From NCBI RefSeq assembly GCF_030272615.1, contig NC_081412.1, positions 343,227,870-343,291,869 on the forward strand: a stretch of DNA of 64,000 nucleotides, written 5' to 3'. Positions 45,215 to 57,533 of the stretch are shown in pieces. Numbering within the stretch: position 1 is the first letter of the stretch; every line of letters starts with the position of its first letter. A program made the translations under genes and the position numbers. The notes beneath the pieces were generated by a model. That model was not told where the DNA came from. It made no database searches and worked only from the letters and a program-made list of their open reading frames with translations. This DNA comes from Cryptomeria japonica. Taxonomy: Eukaryota; Streptophyta; Pinopsida; Cupressales; Cupressaceae.

Positions 45215-46420
45215 GACCCTTTACCTATTTACGAACAAGGTGATTCCTCAAAGACCAAAGGAGGTGCCAAAGTAAATTATACTTATACTAGTAATGACAA
45301 CGTCATTAACATGATTGAGCCTTCCCAATCTAAATATTGCAATATGATTATAGTACAAGATAAACCAAATGAATCATGATATGCAAGAGCTCTGACCCAT
45401 TCTTAAAAGAAAGTCACTCTCCAAGGAGATAGTTCTTCCGACCCGGCTCAAGCAACATCAAACCTACCAGCCTCGTCAAACAAACAAAAAGAATCAACCT
45501 TGGATAAATTTAAAAGGCTAACTTCAACATCATCCTCTAGATATAACGTTGTTGAACAATTGAAAAGGACAAATGCTCAATTCTCAATCTTTGAATTGCT
45601 AAAAATCTCTTCTGCTCATAAAGAGATCCTAGACAAAGTGTTGCTCACCACTAATGTTCCAAAAGATTTAGATATTGATCGGTTTCAGTATATGGTGGGT
45701 CATCTAACTTCACCTCACTATTTGACCTTCTCTGAAGAAGATGACAACTCGCTAAATCATCCACATAACCAGCCATTGCATATTGAAGCCATGTTCCATA
45801 AACATAGAGTCAAAAATGTTTTGATAGATGGAGACGCGGGGTTGAATATATGTACTTATAGTCTACTTACACAACTAGGATTTTTTGAAAATGTCATTGA
45901 TCCCACCAAGAAAATAACAATTAAAGCCTATGATGAAGAAGAAAGGACCTCTAAAGGTTTGGTATCATTACCAATCAGAGTGGGACCTTTAGAAAGAGAT
46001 GTCCTTTTCTAGGTACTTGATCTTCCTTTGTCATACAATATCTTACTGGGCAGGTCGTTGATTCATGGAATGAAGGCAGTTCCATCTACATACCATCAAT
46101 GCTTAAAATTTCCCTACAATGGAGTTGAAGTCAGTATTCCTGCTGATACAAATATCCCCAGTAATGCATTGACAAAAGGTGTTGATACTTTTGTACCTCA
46201 TAATAGGGAAGCTTCTACAAATGAAAATATGGAAGCTCTAATGAAAGACTTAGAAAAGGAATTGAAGATTACAAATACCGGCATGGATGGTTACAAGATA
46301 GAATCGAAACTTTCATTAGTCTCTCTCCCTCCATCACCAAAACAATTGGGCAAACCATCAGAGGCTATGAGAACACAAACTTCAGCTCCAAATATCATAT
46401 ATGATGGTCTTTTTGTATAG
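45215..46420 (+). pseudogene. F1 gag end and aspartic protease
   Basis: After the F3 insertion the frame continues PLPIYEQGDSSKTKGGAK, then the linker (SIFELLKISSAHKEILDKVL; F2: SILELLKMSPMHCAVLDKAL). The protease core is VKNVLIDGDAGLNICT, catalytic motif DGDAG at 45827-45841. After a TAG at about 46011 (Gln position) it continues LPLSYNILLGRSLIHGMKAV and STYHQCLKFPYNG. F1 and F2 both have Gly after the catalytic Asp. F1 has Asp as the third residue where F2 has Gly, which may be a late change. Confidence 0.83.
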
Positions 46421-47714
46421 TCTTGTATTTCCCTAGCAGATGAAATAGAAGAGGATGCAGTTCTTAAATGGCTTTTCAAGGAAGATAGTCAAAATGAGGA
46501 AGTACGACATTGTGAGATTTCCTCAACCCAATATAGTCTTGGCTACAAGATGATTCAACGCATGGGATATTCAGGTACTGGTCCCCTGGGAAAACATCAA
46601 GAGGATATTATTGAACCAATTCAGCTGCAAACGAAATCAACAAATGATAAGACTGGACTGGGTTACAATCCGAAAAAGACATTAGACCAAAAACATGCTT
46701 CTAAGTCTAAGTGGCAAAAAAGGATATCGCCTTCAATATTACAGGAAACAAACACTCAACAAACTCAAGAAGAGTGTGTAAAAGAGAAAGAGGAATCAAC
46801 AGTCAAGGTTCAGAGTCACATACACTGGTAGGCAACAAGTAGAAGATTCAGAGACTGACTCAAATGAGTATGAATGGGGTCTAGATCACTTCTCAGATAC
46901 ATCCACTACAAAAACTCCATAAGAGTCTACTAGTACCATAGATGATACTCAAGAGTTGATGCGCATAAAACTAGAAAAGGAAATATAGGAAATTAGACAA
47001 AAGAGACAAGAAAACTATGAACAAGGACTAAAGGAAGGAAGAATACCAGAAAGCTTTTCATCTATGTACCCCTATGCTAAGATAGAACAAATCAGGTATA
47101 GCACTACACAAGAAGAATTGGAAGCAACGGAAACAGAACCAAACATTAGTCCAAAGGAAGCTGAATGGAATAGACGACATGGAATCACAGAAACATCAAG
47201 ATCATGTCAATAGGTGTGTCAGATACAAATGATAAATGAGAAAAATCTTCGAGGAACTTGCAACATTAAATATGTTGGTGTTGATACCATACATATACTC
47301 ACTAAATCACTTAAAGAAGACTTGGAAACTTCATCCAATGACTCTAATGACTCTAACAATAGTCCTATTCATGACAATATCTACTCAACATCAAATTTTG
47401 AATCATCTAATGTAAATAATGAAAATCAGTCTACTAACCTTATTGTTGTCGAACGACGATATGAAGTCCAATCTTGCATAGAGAACAATGCTACAAGTAG
47501 GTCTATTGGATTAGGTCAACTAAATATTAATGTGCACTTTAATAATCATGTTTTGACTTTTCCTGGTCTCGAGACATTTACGCAAGGTATCCTTCTGGAA
47601 CTCGACTTTTCGATCAACAATTGTGATGACAATACTGTGAACTCCCTCGAACCTGTCTAACATTTATCCTTACTACATCCAGAATAAGTTGACTGTACTT
47701 TACAAAATCAGCCC
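46421..47714 (+). pseudogene. F1 G-patch and polar linker
   Basis: After TAG near 46420 the frame continues to a G-patch-like segment at about 46529-46680: LGYKMIQRMGYSGTGPLGK, then IEPIQLQ and KTGLGYNPKK. The glycine spacing follows the F2 domain. A long charged and Ser/Asn-rich linker follows (EDLETSSNDSNDSNNS near 47330), with a change of frame between about 46830 and 47214. I recognise nothing else. Confidence 0.68.
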
Positions 47715-48970
47715 ATGAATATACCTACTTTTGCCAATGACTATACATTAGCCTATTATCTCAATATCGTTGAACCTATGGACTCTTCCACTAGTGAACA
47801 GAGTGAAAATATGACTGAAACAGATATCAAGTATCTTAGTCGCAAAAATCAGAAAAATATAAATAAAAGATCTGATGGCGAAAACCACATTGTGGCAGTG
47901 TCAAAATCTAAAAAAGAGAAAATAAAGGACGTACCTAAGGGTAAAAACCTCTCTGAGGTGCCTAAAGGTGAGATACTTGATATACTATCAAGTCACTTCC
48001 AGGAGAGATCTTCTATATTGATTGAGCCAACTCAGCCAGTGAACATTGGGAGTCAAGAGACACCACACGTCATTCATGTAGCTCAATCACTATTAGCAGA
48101 ATAATTCAAAGATTTCACTCATCTCTTTTCAGAAAAGAAGATCAATTTTGCATGGACATACTTTGATATGCCAGGCCTGGCTCCGGATCTTATCATGCAC
48201 CATCTTCCTATCACACCAGGAGTTACACTAGTCAAGCAAAAACTCCGTAAAATGCACCCTCGTATGGCACTACTAGTCAAAGATGAGCTAGAAAAACTCC
48301 TAAAAGCTGGAATCATCAGAGCTATAGACTATGTCGAATGGATTTCAAACATAGTACCTATGTCAAAGACAGACAAATCTATTAGGGTTGTATAGACTTC
48401 AGAGATCTCAACAAAGCTTGTCTGAAGGATGACTTTCCATTACCAAACATTGATATGATAGTTGACATGACTGCTGGGTATGAGATGTACTTAGTAATGG
48501 ATGGATTCTCCAGATATAATCAGATCAAAATAGCTCCTGGAGATCAAGAAAATATAGCCTTCACCTGTGCATGGGGAACTTTTTGCTGGAATGTCATGCC
48601 ATTTGGGCTGAAGAATGCAGGAGCAACCTATTAAAGAGCGATGACTACTATCTTTCATGACATGATGCATAAGAATATGGAAGATTATGTTGATGACACT
48701 TTAGTAAAGACTATGAAGAGATCCATGCATATTAAAGATCTAGGCCCTATACTAGATAGAATGGAAAAATTCAAACTCCGGTTAAATCCAAAAAAGTGTG
48801 CATTCAGAGTGACATCTGAAAAATTACTTGGCTACATCATTTCAAAGAAGGGAATTGAGGTTGATCCTAAGAAGGTCCAAGCTATAATGGAAATGCCACC
48901 TCTAAAGAACATCAGTCAAATGAGAAGTTTACAGGGACATCTCCAATCAATCAGATGCTTCATTTCTTAG
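47715..48970 (+). pseudogene. F1 reverse transcriptase with entry region
   Basis: The entry region reads GKNLSEVPKGEILD, FAWTYFDMPGLAPDLIMHHL and VKQKLRKMHPRMALL. The RT has IIRAIDYVEWISNIVPM, then a one-base deletion near 48391 (RV|IDFRDLNKAC; F2 has RICTDFRDLNKAC), VMDGFSRYNQIKI, MPFGLKNAGATY and the intact catalytic box YVDD at 48686-48697. LNPKKCAFRV and LLGYIISKKGIEVDP follow. Stops include TAA near 48633 (Gln position) and TAG near 48969. Catalytic residues are kept, but frameshift and stops make it inactive. Confidence 0.88.
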
Positions 48971-49540
48971 CTAGCAGACAAAGCTCAACCTTTCACAAAA
49001 GTATTAAGGAAAGGAGTAATATACAATGGGATAAGGAATGTGAACAACACCTTTAGAAAATCAAAGAGTACCTATCCAATCCACTAATACTAATGCCACC
49101 AATTCAGGGTAAACTATTGATCTTATACATATCAACAACTGATTCATCACTGGGGGCACTTCTGGCACAACAAGATGACAATAAAAAGGAATGAGCTATC
49201 TATTACATCAGCAGAACATTGGTGTCTTATGAAATGAACTACACTATAATAGAAAAATCATGCTCGGCATTAGTCTTTGCATCACAAAAATTGAGACACT
49301 ACATGTTAGCACATTCAGTCAAGTTGGTGGCTAAAATTGATCCACTAAAATATCTTCTCAACAAAGCAACACTTACAGGAAGATTGGCAAAATGGGTCAT
49401 GATCCTTACAGAGTTTGATATTGAGTATGTGGAATGCAAAGCCATAAAAGGACAGGTAATTGTTTATCAACTTGCTAAAGCTCCGCTTGAAGACACTCAA
49501 CCGTTGCATATAGAGTTTAGAGATGAATCAATAATGCACC
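48971..49540 (+). pseudogene. F1 RNase H (first)
   Basis: After a frame change between 48970 and 49080 the domain reads LLILYISTTDSSLGALLAQQ, AIYYISRTLVSYEMNYTIIE, RHYMLAHSVKLVAKIDPLKY and RLAKWVMILTEFDIEYVECK. TGA near 49193 sits at the same Arg codon as the F2 stop at 34399: the same CGA seems to have decayed independently in both copies, or the stop is older than the split. Confidence 0.83.
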
Positions 49541-50070
49541 TTACTCAACAACCCTGGAAGATATTCTTTGATGGGTCTTTCACTCAAAATGGTTCTGGTC
49601 CTGGAATACTATTTATTACTCCTCAGAAGTATTCAATCCCAAAGTCTTATAAGATTTTGTTCCCTTGCACAAACAACATTGCAGAATATGAAGCTTTGGT
49701 AAATGGGATAAAGCTAGCTATAGAATGGAAGGTTGTAGAATTACACATCTGTGGAGATTCTCAGTTGATCATCAATCAAATCAATGATGCATACCAGACT
49801 CAAGATGAGAAACTAATTCCTTATAAGAGGATGGTGGATGACCTTAAGAAATATTTTTCTTTTGTATCATTCCAACAAATCCCTAGATCAGCAAACAGAG
49901 CAACAGATGCTATAACCACCTTGGCGTCTATACCTGAGTTACAAGAATCCAATTTTCACTTTGAATTCCTGGTAGAAGAGTTACATTACCCTGCCTATGA
50001 TTCTCCTGAGACCCAAATAGTCTATTCTATTATTGGACATGACTCATCCCAATACAGCCACATTTTCTCT
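49541..50070 (+). pseudogene. F1 second RNase H (Tat-type)
   Basis: Open for its whole length: WKIFFDGSFTQNGSGPGILF, NNIAEYEALVNGIKLA, LHICGDSQLIINQINDA and NRATDAITTLASI. All four catalytic acids are present. It is followed by FEFLVEELHYPAYDSPETQI, the spacer to integrase shared with F2. Confidence 0.88.
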
Positions 50071-51306
50071 TAACTATGAGACCAAATTATCCCTGAAAAC
50101 CTTACCTGTAATGAGAAAAGGAACTTAACTCAAAATGCTTCACGATATGTCATCATAGCTAACGATCTATTTAGATGAGGTTTGGATGGTACATTGCTTG
50201 GGTGTCTAGAAACTGAAGAGTCTAAATGTGCATTATTAGAAGTCCATGAAGATATTTGTGGATCTCATTCGAATGTTCTTACTTTAGCTTGGAAACTACT
50301 AAGGGTTGGCTACTACTGGCCAGACATGGAGAAGGACGCTATAAAGTTTTCTAAAACTTGTGAAAAATGTCAGCTACATGGAAATCTCATACATGCTCCA
50401 ACAAGGGATCTCATACCCTTCATTACACATTGGCCTTTTCAGATATGGGCCTTTGATCTCATTGGTTAGATATATCCTGCATCATCTAGCAGACATAAAT
50501 TTATCATAACTATCATTGAGTATTTCACTAAGTGGGTAGAAGCGGTTTTGCTCATCAAAGCAACTAGAAAACAAGTAGCTCTATTCATTCTAAACCATAT
50601 CATTTGCAGGTATGGGATACCTTCATCCATCGTGACTGACAATGGAGGACAATTCAAGAATAAAGATCTGGACGAGCTCTGTGAGAAGTTCAAAATTACA
50701 CAACATTGGTCATCTATATATTACCCCCAAGGTAATGGACAAGCTGAGGCATCCAACAAAAACCTACTAACTATCTTGCACAGAATGGTGAACAAATCTG
50801 GGAAGGATTGGCATCTGCAGCTCAATCCTGCATTATGGGCTTACAAAACAAGTATCAGAACACCTACTAGGGATACACCTTTCTCTTTGGTGTATGGGTC
50901 CGAAGCAGTATTACCTATTGAAGTGGAAATACAATCTCTAAGAGTTTCTTTGCAAGGTCTTGTTATTGATGAAGACTATAGAATATATAGATTGCAAGAA
51001 CTTGAATTGTTGGATGAGCATCGACAAGTGGCATTTGATCATCTCAGAGCGTATCAAAAGAGAATGTCTAGAGGATGTAACAAGAAGGTTAGACAAAGAG
51101 AATTTTAGGTTGGTGACCTAGTTCTGAGAGAAAATCCTAAAAATCAGCAGTTTCGAGACAACAAAGGGAAGTTTGAATCCAACTAGCTGGGTCCCTACAT
51201 AGTTACTGCAGTCTTTGGCTCTGGTGCTTATCAACTCTCAATATCAGTAGGAGAACAGCTCCGTGAACTGATTAACACCATCCATTTGAAGAAATTATTC
51301 ACTTAG
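50071..51306 (+). pseudogene. F1 integrase
   Basis: HHCC zinc domain (LLEVHEDICGSHSNV, CEKCQLHGN), then core Asp in WAFDLIG near 50455, Asp in SIVTDNGGQFKNK near 50635 and Glu in QGNGQAEASNK near 50740. The end reads [43 protein letters not shown] and NTIHLKKLFT, then TAG 51304-51306. Stops at about 50072, 50081, 50176, 50467 (TAG), 51106 (TAG, Gln position) and 51184. No chromodomain. The C-terminal part is the template that identifies the fragments at 2962-3503 and 18545-19100. Confidence 0.9.
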
Positions 51307-52901
51307 CATTCTCTGCTCCAGCAATCTGTAAAGCTGAAAAATGTCCTAAAAAAACTCATAAAAATCATAAAAAGTCCTGAAAAAATAAAAGAAAAAAAAA
51401 TGCCCTGGTGAAAACCTGGTAAATAGGCACCTTGGTAAAAAAAAATGACGAATCTATGCCAAGTAGGTGAAAACCTTGCAAACAGGTGCCTCTTGTACTC
51501 AACACTCCATCTATCAATGCAACGTTGGCATTTCCCACTTTCATGTATCTTTATTATCGCTTGTACATATATTTCAGTCACTTTTGTGACATTCTAGTTT
51601 GTTGGAACCCCCATGGCTTGAAACTGATTAATGTCCTAGTCTTAGGTTAATCGACAGAGCAATTTACATATCCTAAGCAGTATCAACCAAGTCATCTTTC
51701 TGACAGTGAAACCTGGACATCCACTCTGAGTTAGTCACCTGTCTCCTAACTACTGACGAGTTTTATCACTAAGTACACAAGCAAACAACAAAATTGAAAA
51801 CAATCACTAAATAGTTTGAGCTATGAATGAAAAACTACTTTGTATGTTGTCTTTTATATTGATTTTTGATTATTATCCCTCTGAGTAACTCGAGGAAGTC
51901 TATCTTGACTAAGAGGAGCAAGGATTGGGGGCATAATATTTTCTTTGTTTTCTGCTTGTAGGAATGATTCCGATGATCTAGAAACATCTAATAAGCTGGT
52001 TAGCTATGATAAGAGCCTTCACAAAAAAGGTGAAATCACCACACATACCTCGACTCCACTTATTTCTATGCTACAGGGATGTTCCCATCATTTATTTGTC
52101 TATTTTGAGGGAATTTCTTTATCATGCAATCCGGGTCCCTGCGAAATCTGTCTAAGGATATGAATGAAATAAGGGTCATTGTGGACAAGATAATTAATAT
52201 TGCACATGAAAAGAAAGGAACTCTAATCTGCCTGTTATGTTTGTTATGCTCAGTGATGAAAGTTAAGCATTTTAAATCCAGTGAATAGGTTTAGGTTGCA
52301 TTTCATTTTGCATCTCATTTTGTATTTCATTCTGTATTTTGTGAAGTTAGAGTGATTTCAGTATAATAATAATGATCTCTTTATCTTCTGAATGAGAGCT
52401 GGATGCATCATCATTTCTTAGCTAAGTGGTCTCTTTTTCATCATTTCTCCGATCGAGTACTTGTGTTTTGAGATGTTAACTGCATACATAAGCATCTTAT
52501 ATAGATTCATACATTTCATTATTACTCATTCGCATTCATCTTATTGCATAGATAAAATAAATTTTTGCATTGCTCATTACTCATTTTCATCATTTATTTG
52601 CATATGAAAAGAAACAAAAACAAACATTCATATTCATCTACATTACATACATCTATGCTAAATAAAAAAATTAATTATGCATACATATAGAATAAAGCAT
52701 ATAGAAGATATCTCGTAATCGATCAACACAAGTACTATGAAGTCCAATTAGATCTTGTATATATATATATATATAATCATCAAGTCTTAGAGTACAAAAT
52801 GATGTCAACTGACATATACAAACTCTCATCAAAGCAAGAATCATATAGGCTACAAAAAATGGGTGTGTCTACAAAAAATCTCAGAGCTACAAAAAGAATA
52901 T
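51307..52901 (+). other. F1 UTR between integrase and PMD gene
   Basis: No gene. It has short AAAAATGTCCT-type units at 51337-51390, the GAAAACCTGGTAAATAGGCACC block near 51410 (also in F2 near 36680), and a part (52375-52500) that appears inverted at 11225-11370. A (TA)n run lies near 52758-52774. Confidence 0.7.
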
Positions 52902-54674
52902 CTATCTCTTGGCCTCTCCCTCATGGCCTAGTGAAGGAGGTGGAGCCTGTTGACCGGGATCCTGATGAGGTGCCCGAGCTCCCTTTGATCATGCCATATA
53001 CTACAAGTATGGTACAACCTGCTGTGCTACAGGAATAGCTACGCTATAAGCTGCAACGTAATAAGCCGCCTGACTCATCTGGTGCAAAACCTCCTGCTGC
53101 AAAGTGCCTATCTCTGCCCTCTTCTCTGCTCTCATCTCTGAGACCTAACGATCTCTCTCTACTCTAAGCTCTACTAGCTGTCAGTCTCACTCTGCCAGCT
53201 GAGTTTGTGTCACTATCAACTATGACTGCAGATCCGCTAGACATACTCTCATCGACTGTGCTGCATCGGCCCCCTTCTCATTCATAGGCTCTCCACCCCC
53301 ATCTCTACCTCCAGCTCCACCCTACTCCTCCTGCCTCTATCAGACCTGTCTAGGAGCTACTCACTCCTCCTCACCTCTGCCCAACCTAATACCAACACTA
53401 CCTAGGGATCCACCCTCACCCCTCTGCTATCTAACTCTAGCTGGAACCCTACTATTGCTAGCACCAGGATCACCACCTGTCCACCTCAGAGCCTCGGCTC
53501 TCTGTCCCAGTCCCTATCTTTGTCCCTATGCGGGGGCATCATCCTCAATCTCCTCAATATGAGGTGCCTGCTTTGCCGGATCTGTAAATCTAGGGAATGG
53601 ATGCTACTAGAACCAATCCCTGTATTGGGGCAACACCCTCGCATCTGCAATGTCATCCATATAGTCCCAATAGAGTCGCTACAATCTAGTCACCTCCTGC
53701 AAACCTAAGGCATAAGATAACCTTGGTTCCCATCCTCGCCTCTCCTCTTCAGTATATCTTGCGTATGTTGTGAACTCCTACGAGATCCCCTGAGGCGTAC
53801 CATACTGCCTCATCACTCGATATACCCCGAATTGCTCCACCACAGTCTACGATCTGCCAATGAGTGGGCATGTAACAAATGGATCTCTACGTATGATCCT
53901 CTAGTCATCCCATGGCTCTAAACCCTTGTAAGGTCTCCATACCACAACTATCAAGTCATCTAACTGTCATAGCCAGATATTAGTCTTGCCCAGATGGGAC
54001 TGTGTGACATATCTTGAATATCTATACACAATAGGCTGACCAAGCTCTATGCCCTCATCTACAATCGACCTACAAATTGGGAGGTGCTCCCAGGCCCATA
54101 CCTGTAAAATCAACAATCCTACAGCCATGCTCTTCCCCTCCTGATAAAAAATCTCATGCATCTCACGATACATGTGGGCCAATATACAAGAACCCCAACC
54201 TAGTCTTTGAGGGGTATCAACAAGCCTCTCCAGCATCCTACCCCATCCACAAAGGAATCCTTGTTGTCCTCTATTCGGCATAAGAAAACAGTCAATAAAC
54301 CCTACTATAACACAAGCCAGAGGAAATGCCTCACTATACCTGCTCATCATAATGTCCCAACTGATAGAACATGTCAAGATATCTAGATCCCTGAATACAC
54401 GTCTGACAGCCTGTAATCTAGGAAGTTGTGCTACATCATAATCTACCTTACCCCCAGCAAAAGGGATATGGAGAATCCTATAAATGTCCTTGGGAGTGAT
54501 CGTCATCTCCCCAACTAGAAAATGGAAGGTGTTATGCTCATAATGAAATCTCTCTACTAATGTTGTGAGCATCCCATGATTCACATGGATATCGGGTAAC
54601 CTAAGAAGGTGAGTGAAACCACACAAATCAATATGTGCCTGCTCAACATCTGACAACTGTCGAACTAATGTCAT
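52902..54674 (-). pseudogene. PMD protein gene, copy P2 (antisense cargo of F1)
   Basis: A single frame of 591 codons from ATG 54674 (equivalent to 9072 of P1; an ATG at 54755 is also in frame) to TAG 52904-52902. The PMD is open for about 235 codons: LSDVEQAHIDLCGFTHLLRL, MLTTLVERFHYEHNTFHF, MTITPKDIYRILHIPFAG, GFLCGWGRMLERLV, GWGSCILAHMYREMHEIFY and LQVWAWEHLPICRSI. The tail has an acidic patch (IEEIEDDAPA), a Gly-rich stretch, a coiled-coil-like region (MRAEKRAEIGTLQQEVLHQ near 53090) and AAYYVAAYSVAIPVAQQ. By my reading the tail holds about 13 TAG and 6 TGA but no TAA, without frameshift. Chromatin-related function is known for Arabidopsis relatives only. Confidence 0.85.
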
Positions 54675-54869
54675 AGTGAGTGGATATACGCATTTGAAAA
54701 GAACAAGAGGCAAATGGACTTGCAAAAAATCAAACAACGAAGCATCAGAAAACATTCCAAATAATCCTACAAGAGAAGTAAAAAATCATGCAAATTCAAC
54801 TACATCAATTGGCAAGTCAAAATTTCAAGTTTACACTTTCAAAAATGCTCATTGTTTTCCAAACGATAA

Positions 54870-55045
54870 AACATAGAAGGGCATAAACTCATATGAGTCA
54901 GGATTAGAGCTCGTATGACAAAATAATCCCATACAATACAAGGGTGAGCTTAGAAAGAAAAAACTTATATATTTAAATGACAAAACAAACTTTAACAGTT
55001 TGTCGTACGAGACAGGATCCTGTCTCGCACGACAAAACATGAAAG
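54870..55045. repeat. TCGTACGA-type repeat cluster upstream of P2
   Basis: Short units CTCATATGAG, CTCGTATGAC, GTCGTACGAGACAG and its near-inverse CTGTCTCGCACGAC. The pair around 55005-55035 (GTCGTACGAGACAGGATCCT, followed by GTCTCGCACGAC) forms a clear inverted repeat. Related units occur in the F1 leader and at 8700-8890 upstream of P1. Confidence 0.75.
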
Positions 55046-56375
55046 CCCGACTATAAACGTGCCAAAAACTTGAAAAATCAACAAAAAAATGCAAAATTGA
55101 AATGAATAACTGGCTTAAGATAGATCAATTACCGTTGGCTCATAGTCCCAAGGTCGATTATGTCATCTTTGTTGCTCGAATCGATGCTCACGGATGGGGA
55201 CCACCATTTTTCTTCGCAGAAGGATTTTTGAATTTTCAAACTTGGAAGGTTAAAATGACTTGAAAATGACACTTTTAACCCTTATATAGCCAAAACCCTA
55301 ATTTTTCAACTTGCTCTGATTGGACATGAAACTTGTACCCTTAGCTAATTCGCTCGTTCTGATTCCATTTTTGGGATTGACATCGAAATTCGAGATCATT
55401 TTGCTAATCAATTTCACAAAATTTGGACCACTTAGTGTTTTTCCTCAAATGCTCATTCTTTCTTCAAATTGCACTCAATTTCTCATGAATCAACACCAAA
55501 TCTCAATTTTATTCTACACAACAACTTTGTGCTCAACTTCAACATCAATCAATGCCAAATTTTCAAAAATTCCTCTGAATCATTTGTGCTCAAATAATTA
55601 TCATCACCGAAAATTGCCTATAATCATGTACCCTCACTATCTTTCGATTTCTCTCTCGAGGGGGCATACTCGTGACCTTATGACCTCACATCTTCAAAGT
55701 TGAGAAAATTTTCAAATCTTCATCAAAAGTCGAGAAAAAATGTTTTCAAATAAATAAAATCAAATCAAATTCTTATTGCTAAGGGGCATCTCAGCTTCAT
55801 CGCTTCACATCAAGTTGAGATCTCTTGATCATCTGAATCGAATCAATTGCTAGGGGCATATCAGTTTCATCGCTTCAAATCAAGATGATATTTGTCTTCG
55901 TCTGAATCAATCTCTTAACGTTAATCAGTTTCATCACTTTACATCAAGCTGATTATTCATTTAAACTCAATCAAAAGTTTAAAGAGTATCTTCCATCACA
56001 CGCTCAATCTAAGAAAGTGTTCAGTTTCATCGCATCAAATCAAGCTGGACAGTTTATCTTTGCTCATTGTATCTTGATCCATCAAGTTCAAGATCAATTT
56101 TATCTTCACTTGTTGTGTCTAGTTCAATCAAGTTCTAGATCACTAAGATCCGCTTCTTGATCAATCAAGTTCAAGTTCGGTATCTTTGCTCTCTATCATT
56201 CCTAGTTCAATCAAGTTCAGGATCGATATCGCTTTAATCAGATTGTTCAGCTTCTTTGCTTCAAATCAAGCTAAACACCTTGCTCTTCATCTGGTTCATG
56301 ATCAATCGAGTTCAGAACTGGCATCTCCTAGACATCAACTATTCTTTGAACCAACATGTTGCTTGCACATTAATT
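55046..56375 (+). other. F1 distal 3' UTR
   Basis: No gene. Matches 3600-4739 (direct) and 8650-7489 (inverted). Shared blocks are CTTATATAGCC(A/C)AAACCCTAA near 55290 and CTCGAGGGGGCATACTC near 55655. Many ATCAAGTTC..GATC repeats precede the polypurine tract. Confidence 0.75.
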
Positions 56376-56389
56376 CAAAGAGGGGCGAA
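56376..56389 (+). other. F1 polypurine tract
   Basis: CAAAGAGGGGCGAA immediately before the 3' LTR start TGTAATACCC at 56390. Confidence 0.82.
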
Positions 56390-57528
56390 TGTAATACCCT
56401 AAAAATGGTCATCTAAACTATGGGCCCCTAATCTCGATAGCATCACCAAGGTCCTAACCAAAGGCAATTAAATCAACTTTGAGCACATTATTAATTCTTA
56501 AATCATCAAATATCACATGGCAAATCAATTACCCAATATTAATTAAATATTTATTTAATTAATTGAATCATTCCAAGAAAATCATTTTTGATCAATTATC
56601 TTGTTTAATTTATTAAATATCCTCGCATATTTAATTAATTAATAAATTTGTCATTTAATCATGCAAAAAAGGAATTAATTTATTACAAAAGAGGAATTAA
56701 TTTATAACAAAAGAAGAATTAATTACAAAGCAAGAGTTGAATTGAACATAAAATAAAAGAATTAAATTGAGAGAGAAATCAAACTTGAGATATTATTTCT
56801 TCTTCTAAATTTAGAACCTGAAATTGGAAAAGCAATTAATTGAATTATTGATCATTCTCTAAAATTGGAACTCAAAGCTTTTCAGAAAAAGAAGTTCAGT
56901 TGCATTGAAAAGAATCTTTTCTTGAATAAATCAAAGATTTATCTATTTTATCACAAGTGCATGGAATTAATTAAATCTTATTTCCAATGCAACTTGAACT
57001 TCTAATTTAGATGCATTTCAATTAAACTATAATTGGAATCTATCTCAAGGTTAACTGAACCTGATTTCTCAATTATTTTCAATTAATCCTAAATTGAGTT
57101 TTTTTGTAATTCTCTATAAATTCAACCTTCAGCTCTCATTCAAAACACCCCAGAGATTTTTGAGAACACGCTTGGAGATTATTATTACGCTGATTTTGCT
57201 CTGGAGTCATTGAATACATTGTGCTTTTTTAGATTATTTGCATCCATATTTAGTTTATTCCATTATTGCTTGAATTATTCATCCATCTTGCATCCATATA
57301 GTTTAATATCATAAAGATTAAATCCTTTGTCTTGGTGTAGTCTAGTCAGTGGTATTGCTTATAAAAATATGAGAGTAATCTTATACTCGCATCTTTTAGA
57401 AGGAAATTAGTCGCTTTGTTTTGGTTTATTGTTTATTGATTATTGATTTACTAACCATACATGTAATGACTTAATTGAAGTGTTGTTCCTGCAGCTATTG
57501 GACCTCTTTTCACTTTTTCACACACACA
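56390..57528 (+). repeat. F1 3' LTR
   Basis: 1,139 bp, TGTAATACCC to CACACACACA, TATA box at 57115-57121. About 97% like the 5' LTR at 20561-21694 by eye. It is followed by ATAGT, the near-perfect copy of the 5' target sequence ATAGC. Confidence 0.92.
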
Positions 57529-57533
57529 ATAGT

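Larger units (their letters stand above)
20561..57528 (+). mobile_element. F1 Ty3/gypsy (Tat-type) element, host of nested insertions
   Basis: Complete but inactive LTR retrotransposon of 36,968 bp, including a 17.6-kb F2 element and a 2.3-kb solo LTR nested in its gag. The ends are defined by LTRs 20561-21694 and 56390-57528, about 97% alike by eye. The target duplication is ATAGC (20556-20560) against ATAGT (57529-57533), one mismatch. The first LTR starts TA where TG is expected. Order: leader, gag, protease, G-patch, RT, RNase H, second RNase H, integrase, UTR, antisense PMD gene, UTR, polypurine tract. The second RNase H and antisense gene place it in the Tat group. It is inserted in the F4 PMD gene. 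Confidence 0.9.
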
